Positions 48,579 to 56,139 of a stretch of 64,000 bases of DNA are shown here, piece by piece; the first letter of the stretch is position 1, and each line of letters begins with the position of its first letter. The translations under genes were made by a program, and so were the position numbers. Below the pieces are notes generated by a model, which had not been told where the DNA came from, did not search any database, and saw only the letters and a list, made by a program, of their open reading frames with translations. Source of the stretch: Corallococcus soli (GTDB lineage Bacteria > Myxococcota > Myxococcia > Myxococcales > Myxococcaceae); the NCBI RefSeq assembly GCF_014930455.1, contig NZ_JAAIYO010000004.1:496001-560000 (forward strand), given 5' to 3'.

Positions 48579-49343
48579 ATGGAGCCCACGCTGGAAGTGG
48601 AGGACCGCGAGGGCGGCGTCCGGGTGCTCACCGTCTCCAACCCCTCGCGGCGCAATGCCCTCAATGACGAGCTGCTGGCCCGCCTGGACGCGGCGCTGGA
48701 GCCGGCCCCCCACGTCCGCGTGCTGCTGGTGCGCGGGCAGGGAGGGCACTTCTGCGCGGGCTATGACCTGACGCACCTGGGCCCGCCCGGCGAGGACGGC
48801 CGGCTGCCGGATGACCCGCTGGTGGCGTGCCTCCTGAAGCTGGAGCGGCACCCGGTGCCGTCGGTCGCGCTGGTGCAGGGCGGCGCGGTGGGGGCGGGCT
48901 TCGACCTGGCGGCCTCCTGCGACTTCCGCGTGGGCGCCCAGGACGCCTTCTTCCTCATGCCTCCCGCCCGGCTGGGCATCGTGTACTCGCCGGAGGGGCT
49001 GGCGCGCGCGGTGCGGCTGGTGGGGCTTTCACGGGCCAAGCAACTGTTTCTCACCGCGCGGCGGCTGCCGGCGGCGGAGGCCCTGGCGTGGGGGCTCCTG
49101 GACGCGTGTCCGGAGGACGCGGAGGCGCATGCGCTGGCGCTGTGCGCGACGCTGGCGGCGCACGCTCCGAGGGCGGTGTCGGGGATGAAGGAGGCGTTCG
49201 GGCTGCTGGCGCGCTCCGGCCTGTCACCGGAGGACGTCGCGCGGCTGCGTCAGGTGCGCGGCGAGGCGTTTGGCAGCGAGGATGCGAAGGAGGGGCGCGC
49301 GGCCTTCTTGGAGAAGCGCGCGCCCCTGTTCAACGGGCGCTAG
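48579..49343 (+). CDS. crotonase-superfamily protein (enoyl-CoA hydratase-like)
   Basis: A 254-residue crotonase fold: NPSRRNALND, the oxyanion-hole segment GHFCAGYDL and QGGAVGAGFDLAASCDFR near residue 105. At the position where hydratases usually have a catalytic Glu (PE-x-x-LG) the sequence reads PPARLGIVYSPEG, so hydratase activity is uncertain; members without that Glu act as isomerases, hydrolases or decarboxylases. It lies 27 bp after the biotinyl gene, matching the gene order found in leucine or short-chain acyl degradation units. Its stop overlaps the convergent regulator gene by 4 bp. Confidence 0.85.
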   Translation: MEPTLEVEDREGGVRVLTVSNPSRRNALNDELLARLDAALEPAPHVRVLLVRGQGGHFCAGYDLTHLGPPGEDGRLPDDPLVACLLKLERHPVPSVALVQGGAVGAGFDLAASCDFRVGAQDAFFLMPPARLGIVYSPEGLARAVRLVGLSRAKQLFLTARRLPAAEALAWGLLDACPEDAEAHALALCATLAAHAPRAVSGMKEAFGLLARSGLSPEDVARLRQVRGEAFGSEDAKEGRAAFLEKRAPLFNGR

Positions 49344-49933
49344 GTGTCGCCGAACAGCTCGCCCATGCGCAACTGGAGCGCGGAGGCGATCTTGTAGAGC
49401 GACGAGATGGACGCGGAGGACTCCGCGCGCTCAATCTGCGACAGCAGGGACACGGACAGGCCGGTGCGGCGGGCAAGCTGCTTGAGCGTGAGCTCCTGCG
49501 TCTTGCGGGCGTCGCGGATGGTGCGGCCAATGGCACGGTGAAGGTCCGCCTCCGGGTCTTGCGACAGACCCTTCTTCTGGAGCGCGTTGCGCACGGCGGC
49601 CGTGAACTGCTCCGGCTCCATGGGCTTCTTCACGTAGTCGGACGCCTGCGCCTTGAGCGAGGCGACCGCCGTGTCCACCGTGGGGTAGGCGGTGGCGACG
49701 ATGACCGCGATGTCCGTGTCGTACTTGCGGATGAGCTCCAGCACTTCGGTGCCCGACATCTGCGGCATCATCATGTCGAGGATGACGAGGTGGAAGTCGG
49801 AGCCCCGGAGGATGTCCACCGTCTGGGTGGGGTCGGTGGTGGTGACCACCTCGTAGCCCTCGCGGGTCAGCACCAGCTTGAGGTAGTCGCAGTTGTCCTG
49901 CTCGTCATCAACTACCAGGATGCGAATCTGCAC
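49340..49933 (-). CDS. response regulator with C-terminal XRE-type HTH
   Basis: A 197-residue regulator: receiver domain (about 1-118) with acidic pair DDE, phospho-acceptor Asp in LVILDMMMP, Thr/Ala in VATAYPT and Lys in YVKKPMEP, then an XRE/Cro-type helix-turn-helix (about 140-195) with LTLKQLARRTGLSVSLLSQIER. The usual output domains of response regulators are winged helix or NtrC-like, so the XRE output is uncommon. The start is taken as GTG 49933 (VQIRILVVDD); an ATG six codons upstream at 49951 is possible. The partner kinase is not adjacent. Confidence 0.88.
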   Translation of the reverse strand: MQIRILVVDDEQDNCDYLKLVLTREGYEVVTTTDPTQTVDILRGSDFHLVILDMMMPQMSGTEVLELIRKYDTDIAVIVATAYPTVDTAVASLKAQASDYVKKPMEPEQFTAAVRNALQKKGLSQDPEADLHRAIGRTIRDARKTQELTLKQLARRTGLSVSLLSQIERAESSASISSLYKIASALQLRMGELFGDT

Positions 49934-49978
49934 AGCGTCTCCTCGCTGCAAGGTTGAGGGAAGTGCTGCGGGGGGGAG

Positions 49979-51841
49979 TTACTGGCCGGTCTTCTGGGCA
50001 CTGGAGTCCGGCGGCGGGGCCGTTGCTGCATTACCCCTTGTGGTGTCGCTCAGGATTTTGATGACTCGCACCCGCATTTCGTGTGCCTCGGGTGCGAGGA
50101 CGAGGAACCTCTTGTAGTAGGTCTCGCTCTCCTGGAAGTTGCTGACCTTCGCGTAAAGGTAGCCCAGCAACAGCGCGCAGTCGGGATTGTCGGCATCAAT
50201 GCTGGTGCATTTCTGGGCCACCCGGAGCGCTTCCTCATACTTACGCTCCCTCACGAGGGCGTAGGCTGCTACGTGGACTTCCTTGAATTTCGCGATGGCC
50301 GCTGCTTTGTCGGGCGAGGGCGCACCCTCTGCACCCGAAGGCACTTCTTTCGCGGCGGCCTTCTTCGCTTCGTCCACCCGGGCGCCCAACTGGCTGTAGC
50401 GGCTGGTGAAGCGCGTGTCCTTGGAGACCTTCGCGAAGGCGCTGATGGCCTCAGCGTCCTTGCCCGCCTTCAGGGCGGTCTCGGTCTCGGTAAGGCCCTT
50501 GTCGGCGGCGATCTCCCGCTTGAGCACGGTGTCCAACTCGTCCAGGGCCTTGGTGGACTGTCCCTTCGGGGTGGTCTCGCGCAGGCCCTTCAGGATGACG
50601 CTGGCGTTATCGAGGTTGCCCGACTCGAGAGCCGCGTAGAAGTCATCCCGGGTCACCGGCGGCGCGGCGGGTGCCTTCGGGGTTTCGGGCGCCTTCGGGG
50701 TTTCGGGCGTCTTCGCCGGAACCGACGGCTTATCGGGTATCGCGACCACGGCGTCCGGCTGCGTCGGGGGCGCGCTGTCGGGCGGCTTCGGCGTCTCCGG
50801 GATCGGCGTGTTGTCGGTGACCACGGCCGGCGGCGGCTGCTGCTGCGGGTTGCCCAGCCAGTCGTCACCCTTTGCGATGAAGAGCGCGGCGCCCGCGGCG
50901 ATGGACACGAACGCGATGCCCGCGGCCAGCAGCATCTTCTTCGAGCCGGAGCGGTTCTGCGCGGCGATGTCCTCCGCCAGCGTGCCCGGGCCCACGAAGC
51001 GCAGCTTCACGTGGCCCATCTCGATGATGTCGCCGTGGGAGAGGGTGGCCTGGGCGTAGCTCTCGCCGTTGACCGTCATCCCGTTGGCGGACTGCATGTC
51101 GATGACCCGCCACTCCCCGGTCTCCTCGCGCACGATCTTCGCGTGCGTGCGGGACAGCGAGCGGTGGTCCAGCGCGACGTCGTTCTCCGACGTGCGACCG
51201 ATGCGCAGCTCCGTGCGGTTGCAGTCGTACTCCTGCCCCTTGAACTCGTTGGGGGCGAGCACCAGCAGCCGAGGCTGTTCGTCCTCCGGGACGCGCTCCA
51301 CCTTGCGGGGGCGGTCCGCCTCCATCTGATCCATGCGGATGATGGAGGTGGCGTTGCGCCGCATCTCCGCGGAAGGAGGCGTGTGGTCGTGTTCGTCGCC
51401 ATCCTCGGCGTCGTCCTCGTCCTCGTCCTCCTCCTCTTCGTCGCGCGATGCGGCGCGCGCCGGGGCGTCGTCCTCGTCGTCGGGCTCGGCCCGGCGGGAG
51501 GCAGGCACCTTGGCGGTGATGGCGCCAGTAGGGGCGGCGGTGGCGGCCGCGCCTTCGACCTGCAGTGCCAGATCGTAGTCGCCGATCTGGATGAGGTCGC
51601 CCTCCTTGAGAGGGAGCTGGCCTGCGACGCGCTCTCCGTTGATCCGGGTGCCGTTGTAGCTCCCCAGGTCTTCGAGCACGACGTGACCATTGAGGCGCAC
51701 GAGCCTGGCGTGTCGACGTGACACGTTGCGCTCGGTCAGGCGGATCGTGTTGCCCTCCTGACGGCCAATGGTGATTTCGTCGCGCACGAAGGGAACAACG
51801 GTCTTGCGCCCCTCGTCGTCTTCGATGATGAGCTTCAGCAC
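49979..51841 (-). CDS. double-FHA membrane protein with TPR-like C-terminal domain
   Basis: A 620-residue protein. The first FHA domain (about 1-95) has TIGRQEGNTIRL, NVSRRHARL and GSYNGTRINGE; an acidic linker follows (DEEEEDEDEDD), and a second FHA domain (about 195-290) has RIGRTSENDVAL, SLSRTHAKI and QSANGMTVNGE. Both keep the phosphothreonine-binding Arg, Ser and Asn. A membrane helix (about 305-325) leads to a Pro/Thr-rich stretch and TPR-like helices. FHA domains suggest docking to Ser/Thr kinase targets. Start GTG 51841 (VLKLIIEDD) is preferred; an ATG 29 codons upstream lies over the divergent gene. The gap to that gene is 36 bp. Confidence 0.88.
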   Translation of the reverse strand: MLKLIIEDDEGRKTVVPFVRDEITIGRQEGNTIRLTERNVSRRHARLVRLNGHVVLEDLGSYNGTRINGERVAGQLPLKEGDLIQIGDYDLALQVEGAAATAAPTGAITAKVPASRRAEPDDEDDAPARAASRDEEEEDEDEDDAEDGDEHDHTPPSAEMRRNATSIIRMDQMEADRPRKVERVPEDEQPRLLVLAPNEFKGQEYDCNRTELRIGRTSENDVALDHRSLSRTHAKIVREETGEWRVIDMQSANGMTVNGESYAQATLSHGDIIEMGHVKLRFVGPGTLAEDIAAQNRSGSKKMLLAAGIAFVSIAAGAALFIAKGDDWLGNPQQQPPPAVVTDNTPIPETPKPPDSAPPTQPDAVVAIPDKPSVPAKTPETPKAPETPKAPAAPPVTRDDFYAALESGNLDNASVILKGLRETTPKGQSTKALDELDTVLKREIAADKGLTETETALKAGKDAEAISAFAKVSKDTRFTSRYSQLGARVDEAKKAAAKEVPSGAEGAPSPDKAAAIAKFKEVHVAAYALVRERKYEEALRVAQKCTSIDADNPDCALLLGYLYAKVSNFQESETYYKRFLVLAPEAHEMRVRVIKILSDTTRGNAATAPPPDSSAQKTGQ

Positions 51842-51877
51842 GGGTCCGGTCCGAGTACAGCTATAGCAGAATGCCCT

Positions 51878-53518
51878 TTGCCGAGACAAGCCATGTATCC
51901 CCCGGGAACAACAGGGTTTTTTGCCCATCCCAGGGTCAGGGAGGCAGTGTTGTCCATCGGTCGATTGGCCGGAAAGGGTGGGGAGTCGAGGCTACCTTGG
52001 CTCACGGTAGCACTGGTAGCGGCACAGGCCATTCTGTACGCGGTCCTGGCGCCCGGTGGCCCCCCCGGAGTGGATGCGCTCGTGCGATGGGGAGCCAAGA
52101 CGGGCCCCCTGGTGACGGACGTGGGGGAGGGCTGGCGGCTCCTGGCGGCCAACCTCCTGCACCGGGACGGGCCGCACCTGGGGCTCAACCTGCTGGTGTT
52201 CGCCGTGGTGGGCTCGGCGGTGGAGCGGGCGTGCCGCTGGTGGGACTACCTGGCGCTGCTCGCGGTGGCGGGCCTGGCGACGATGGCGGGCTCGCTGTGG
52301 TGGTCCCCAGCGGTGAGCGTGGGTGCCTCGGGGCTGGTGTTCGGCTGCGTGGGCGCGCTGCTCGTGCTGGGGCGGCGCTCGCGGGCGGGCCCAGCGGCGC
52401 GCTTCCGGTGGTTCTCCGGGGAGAGCGCCGTGCCCACGGTGCTCGTCTTCCTGTGGCTCGGGTGGACGAGCGCGGGCGTGGACAACGCGGGGCACCTGGG
52501 CGGCCTGCTGGCGGGGCTCCTCGTGGGCGTCCTCCTGCGGTCCCGGACGTGGGCGCCCGGCGCGGGCGTCCCGGGCGTGGCGCGCGCGGCGGGGGTGGTG
52601 GCGCTGGCGGGGGTGGTGGCGGCGGGGGTGGTGGCGGAGCGCTCCGGGTGGCGGGTGGAGCGCGATGATGGCTTTGGACTGGCGGTGACGCTCCCGGAGG
52701 GCTGGCGGCGGGAGGACGACGGGCAGGGCCGGCGGGCCTTCTCCAACGGGCTGCCGGGGCGGGGGCGGGCCACGCTCGCGGCGGAGGCCATCGAGACGGG
52801 CGAGCCCGGGGATGGCTCGGCGCAGGCGCGGTACTTCCGGGACGAAGTGCTGGAGCCGGGCCTCGCGGGGCCGGAGGGGCGCACGGTGTCCGTGGGCGCC
52901 CTGGAGCCCGCGTCCCTGGGCGGCCGGCCCGCGCAGCGGATCCGCGCGGAGCTGGACGGCGCCGGAGGGCCCACGCACCTGGTGGCGTGGTTCGTGCCCC
53001 GGGGGGAGTGGGTGTACCGGCTCGTCTTCACCTGGCCGAGGGCCTATCCGGCCTACGCGCAGGTGGTGGGGCGGATGATGGCGGACGTGCGCTTCGAGGA
53101 GCCCTCGGGGCTGCGGGTCGCCCGGGCCCGGGCGTTGCTGGTGCCGGGCGTCGCGGGGCCGCTGCGCGACCTGGGGCAGGCGCTGCGGCGGTGGGGGCTG
53201 CCGGCGGACGCGGTGGAGCCGCTCGTCTCCGCGGTGCGGCTGGCGCCGGCCCACGTCGACACGCGGGTGGAGCTGGCCCGGGCCTACTTCGAGTCCGGTC
53301 AGGTGGAGGAGGGCTGCCACGCCGCGGCGGAGGCGCGGGTGTACGGCCCGTCCGACACGGGGGCGATGGAGGCGGGCGTGCGGTGCGAGCTGGCGCGGGG
53401 GGACACGGCGCGGGCCCTGCTGCGCCTGGAGGAGGCCCGCCGCCTGGATCCTCGCGATGCCCGACTGCGCGCGGCCGAGGGCGCGTTGAAGGCGGCGCTC
53501 GAAACCCCCAAGCCATAG
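51878..53518 (+). CDS. rhomboid-family intramembrane protease with extracytoplasmic and TPR-like extension
   Basis: A protein of up to 546 residues. The N-terminal part (about 45-245) is a rhomboid: LLHRDGPHLGLNLLVF (HxxxxHLxxN), the catalytic Ser151 in GASGLVFG and His206 in NAGHLGG. A further helix and a domain of about 140 residues follow, with WRVERDDGFGLAVTLPEGW, then helical TPR-like repeats at the end (about 420-540). Rhomboids cut membrane proteins within the bilayer. ATG 51878 is given, but other in-frame starts (ATG 51893, TTG near 51950) are possible because it lies only 36 bp from the divergent FHA gene. The C-terminal extension is not typical of rhomboids. Confidence 0.85.
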   Translation: MPRQAMYPPGTTGFFAHPRVREAVLSIGRLAGKGGESRLPWLTVALVAAQAILYAVLAPGGPPGVDALVRWGAKTGPLVTDVGEGWRLLAANLLHRDGPHLGLNLLVFAVVGSAVERACRWWDYLALLAVAGLATMAGSLWWSPAVSVGASGLVFGCVGALLVLGRRSRAGPAARFRWFSGESAVPTVLVFLWLGWTSAGVDNAGHLGGLLAGLLVGVLLRSRTWAPGAGVPGVARAAGVVALAGVVAAGVVAERSGWRVERDDGFGLAVTLPEGWRREDDGQGRRAFSNGLPGRGRATLAAEAIETGEPGDGSAQARYFRDEVLEPGLAGPEGRTVSVGALEPASLGGRPAQRIRAELDGAGGPTHLVAWFVPRGEWVYRLVFTWPRAYPAYAQVVGRMMADVRFEEPSGLRVARARALLVPGVAGPLRDLGQALRRWGLPADAVEPLVSAVRLAPAHVDTRVELARAYFESGQVEEGCHAAAEARVYGPSDTGAMEAGVRCELARGDTARALLRLEEARRLDPRDARLRAAEGALKAALETPKP

Positions 53519-53584
53519 GCGCGGGCATGCGGTCCCGGCCGTGCACGGGCGTGCTGCTCCCGCTGCACCCCGGAGACGCCCGCA

Positions 53585-54448
53585 TCAGCGCCAGCCGAAG
53601 GGGCGCACCACCAGCCCGGCGCCCAGCATCGCCTCGTCGCGCCGGGCGAGCCCCGCGTCACCGAGCACCCCGGTGGCCGCGAGACGCAGGGACACCGGCG
53701 CGTCGTTGACCGCGAGGAGCACATGCTCCACCGCGACGTCGCCCCGCGCCCGGAAGTGGGAGCCTCCGTCGAAGTCGAAGCTCCAGCCCGCGAGCCCCGT
53801 CACGCGCAGCGCCCACCGTCCGTCCCGCGTCTCCCAGCCCGTGTCGAGCAGGAGCGACGTGAAGGGCGACAGCTCGTGCGTGGTGCCGTCCCGCCCGTGG
53901 CGCAGGGCGTGGCTCGCGGCGGGCCCCACGGCCAGCCAGCCCCATTCGGTGTTCGTGCGCACGGGGTCCAACAGCAGGCCCACGCGGCCCGTCTCCAGCG
54001 TCCAGCCCGGCCCCTCCCAGCCGCGCCGCTCCAGGTGGGCCGCGCGGAGGGACAGGGCCACGTCGAAGGGGAAGGGGATGCGCGTGGGGCGCCCGATGGA
54101 GACGAGGATGTTGCCCTCCTCGACGTGCCTTCGCAGCAGGCCCTCGTAGCCGGTGAAGGTGAGCCCCCTGCGAGCGCCTCCCCACGCCTCCGTCAGGAGC
54201 AGGCGGTGCGAATCGAACCAGCTCGAATCGACCTTGCTGTCGCTCGAGCGCGTCACCCGCACGAGGAAGCCGGCGCGCAGGAGCAGGGCGGCGTCCCCGT
54301 CCTGCATGCGCAGCCCGGAGCCCAGCACCCACCCCGTCCCGGGATCGAAGCAGGTGGGGAACGTCTCTCCGGACTCCGTCCAGCCCTGACACGCCGTGGA
54401 CGGGGCGGGCAGGGTGCCCAGGAGCAGCGCGAGCGCGAGCGCGACCAT
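53585..54448 (-). CDS. exported protein, paralogue of the adjacent 465-aa gene (possible beta-barrel)
   Basis: A 287-residue protein with a signal peptide (MVALALALLLGTLPAPSTA). The rest has alternating hydrophobic/polar strands and no membrane helices, ending in GLVVRPFGWR with terminal aromatic and basic residues, as in small outer-membrane barrels. Its last third, AVNDAPVSLRLAATG, resembles AINDQPVSLTLDGRG of the upstream neighbour, and other blocks also align (RIPFPFDVALSL with RRFDVFANLGF). The ATG at 54448 follows five bases after the neighbour's stop, so they are one operon. No named family recognised. Confidence 0.72.
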   Translation of the reverse strand: MVALALALLLGTLPAPSTACQGWTESGETFPTCFDPGTGWVLGSGLRMQDGDAALLLRAGFLVRVTRSSDSKVDSSWFDSHRLLLTEAWGGARRGLTFTGYEGLLRRHVEEGNILVSIGRPTRIPFPFDVALSLRAAHLERRGWEGPGWTLETGRVGLLLDPVRTNTEWGWLAVGPAASHALRHGRDGTTHELSPFTSLLLDTGWETRDGRWALRVTGLAGWSFDFDGGSHFRARGDVAVEHVLLAVNDAPVSLRLAATGVLGDAGLARRDEAMLGAGLVVRPFGWR

Positions 54449-54453
54449 CGCGC

Positions 54454-55851
54454 CTACCCCTTCCCGTCATGCGAGTCCGGGGCGGAGCGCCGCGCTGGAG
54501 CCCACAGCGAGAAGCGCAGCCCCGCCTGCGCGGACCACTCCCAGCCAGCGGGCGCGTTCGCCAGGTCGTCGCGCCACGTGCCCCGGCCGTCCAGCGTCAG
54601 GCTCACGGGCTGGTCGTTGATGGCCAGCGCGATGACCTCGTAGCCCGCGCGCAGCCGCAGTCGCTCCGGCCGGAGGGGCCGTCCCTCCACGCGCTCCGCG
54701 AGGAGGATCTTCTGCGCCTCCGCGCCAAAGCGCAGGTGGTGGAAGCCGTTCTTATCCAGCGTGAGGTCCCCCTCCAGCGCCGCGCCGGGCACCAGCGTGG
54801 CGAAGCCGTTCGTCCGGTCGCGCTCCAGCGCCGGTCCCGCGCGCACGCGCACGTATGAGACGAGGTCGCGCGAATGCCACAGGTCCAGCGTCACGTACGT
54901 GGAGCCCAGGGCCAGGAAGTCCGCCTTCACGTCCTCCCGACGGACCTGTTCGGCGTGGAGCATCTCCATCCAGAAGCCCAGGTTGGCGAAGACGTCGAAG
55001 CGACGGGGCTTGCCGTAGAAGGTCGTCACCCGGAAGAGCGGCTCCTCGCGCTCGCTGCGGAAGTCGTAGCGCAGCAGCGTGGCGTCGAACGACGAGGCGT
55101 CCCCCAGGTACAGCTTCGTGTCCAGGAGCGTCATCCGGTGGAGCTGCCCCGGCTCTCCGGGCCACTCCAGGTCCACGCCGAAGTCCACCCGGACGCGGTG
55201 GTCGCGGCCTTCCGCCTCGCGCAGCCAGCGCGGCGCCCAGGCGCCCCCCACGCGGATCCGCCGGTGCAGGTCGAAGTTGTACTGCAACACCCGACCGCGC
55301 TCGTCGCGGTACCACCCCGGCGCGGCCTCCGCGATGGCGGGCACCAGCCGGTAGCCGCGGGCCACCTCCGTGGACAGCACGTCATGGCACCCGGTCACCC
55401 GGGACAGTCGCTGGCCCGTTTCGTGTCCTCCCGAGTCCAGCTCCCTCGTGGGGCTGACGAGACACTCCTTCTTCGCCTCGTCGCAGGATGCGCGCCACTC
55501 GCCCGACGGGACCGCGGGCGTGGGGGGGAGCCTCAGGCACAGCACCAGGCCGTCGGAGGGCTGGCGGGGGGAGTCCGCCTGCGGCACGGCCATCTGGAAG
55601 GCCCAGGTGTCCGGAACGGCCTCATCGCGGGCTGGTGCCCCAGGCCTCGCATCCCGCACGGGCGTTTGAGCCGGCTCCCCCGGCATCTCTTCCCGCACGG
55701 GCGTTTGAGCCAGCTCCTCCGGCATCACGTCCCGCACCGGCGCCGCCAGCACCGCTCCCCGCACGGGCGCATCCGCCGGCACCGCCGCCTCCGGAGGCTC
55801 CACCTGTCCGAACAGGAGGGCACAGCCCAGGGTCACCGCTGGAACGAGCAT
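54454..55851 (-). CDS. exported protein, paralogue of the downstream gene, with repeat linker
   Basis: A 465-residue protein with a signal peptide (MLVPAVTLGCALLFGQ, with a Cys10 that could mark a lipobox variant). Residues 25-75 are a low-complexity linker made of the 13-residue unit PVREEMPGEPAQT, present three to four times. The remainder is beta-rich with strands such as RVRVDFGVDLEW and VTLDLWHSRDLV, and its C-terminal half parallels the downstream gene. It may be an outer-membrane or periplasmic protein. The ATG at 55851 is preferred over an upstream ATG because the signal peptide begins there. Function unknown. Confidence 0.7.
   Translation of the reverse strand: MLVPAVTLGCALLFGQVEPPEAAVPADAPVRGAVLAAPVRDVMPEELAQTPVREEMPGEPAQTPVRDARPGAPARDEAVPDTWAFQMAVPQADSPRQPSDGLVLCLRLPPTPAVPSGEWRASCDEAKKECLVSPTRELDSGGHETGQRLSRVTGCHDVLSTEVARGYRLVPAIAEAAPGWYRDERGRVLQYNFDLHRRIRVGGAWAPRWLREAEGRDHRVRVDFGVDLEWPGEPGQLHRMTLLDTKLYLGDASSFDATLLRYDFRSEREEPLFRVTTFYGKPRRFDVFANLGFWMEMLHAEQVRREDVKADFLALGSTYVTLDLWHSRDLVSYVRVRAGPALERDRTNGFATLVPGAALEGDLTLDKNGFHHLRFGAEAQKILLAERVEGRPLRPERLRLRAGYEVIALAINDQPVSLTLDGRGTWRDDLANAPAGWEWSAQAGLRFSLWAPARRSAPDSHDGKG
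55653..55769. repeat. 39-bp tandem coding repeats
   Basis: Units CCCGCACGGGCGTTTGAGCC start at 55653 and 55692, with diverged copies at 55731 and 55757, encoding PVREEMPGEPAQT-like repeats in the exported protein's linker. The period is 39 bp, which keeps the frame; copy number may vary between strains. Confidence 0.7.
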
Positions 55852-55972
55852 CACGTCTCCTCGCAGGGTCCCGTGCTCCGGCCGCGCGGGTCGCACCTTG
55901 CGGCGCTCCCGCCACTACAAGGCGCGTGCCCGGGCGGACGGACGGGCTCTTCGCGGGCCCGCCCCGGCCGAC

Positions 55973-56001
55973 TGTGCAGGCGCCTGCACATCGCCTGCAC
56001 A
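55973..56001. promoter_or_regulatory. 18-bp perfect palindrome plus half-site in a divergent gap
   Basis: TGTGCAGGCGCCTGCACA (55973-55990) is a perfect 18-bp palindrome, followed after two bases by the half-site GCCTGCACA (55993-56001). It lies in the 288-bp gap between the exported-protein pair and the transferase-ABC operon, a classic place for a dimeric repressor or activator. No regulator can be named. Confidence 0.55.
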
Positions 56002-56050
56002 CCCGGGCCCCGCGACTGACGCGAGAATGGCGCACCCCCGCGCAGGTCGG

Positions 56051-56079
56051 TCGACCGGCGGGGGTGGGGGGGATATAAG
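56051..56079 (+). promoter_or_regulatory. candidate promoter of the transferase-ABC operon
   Basis: TCGACC (56051-56056) and TATAAG (56074-56079) are 17 bp apart, 60 bp before the GTG at 56140. The -10 is a 5/6 match, rare in this GC-rich sequence. The -35 overlaps the palindrome CGGTCGACCG (56048-56057). Confidence 0.5.
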
Positions 56080-56139
56080 CCCCCCGGCCCCGTGCCGTGC
56101 ACGGAGGGCCCGTCCCGGACGACGAAGGAGCACGTGCGC

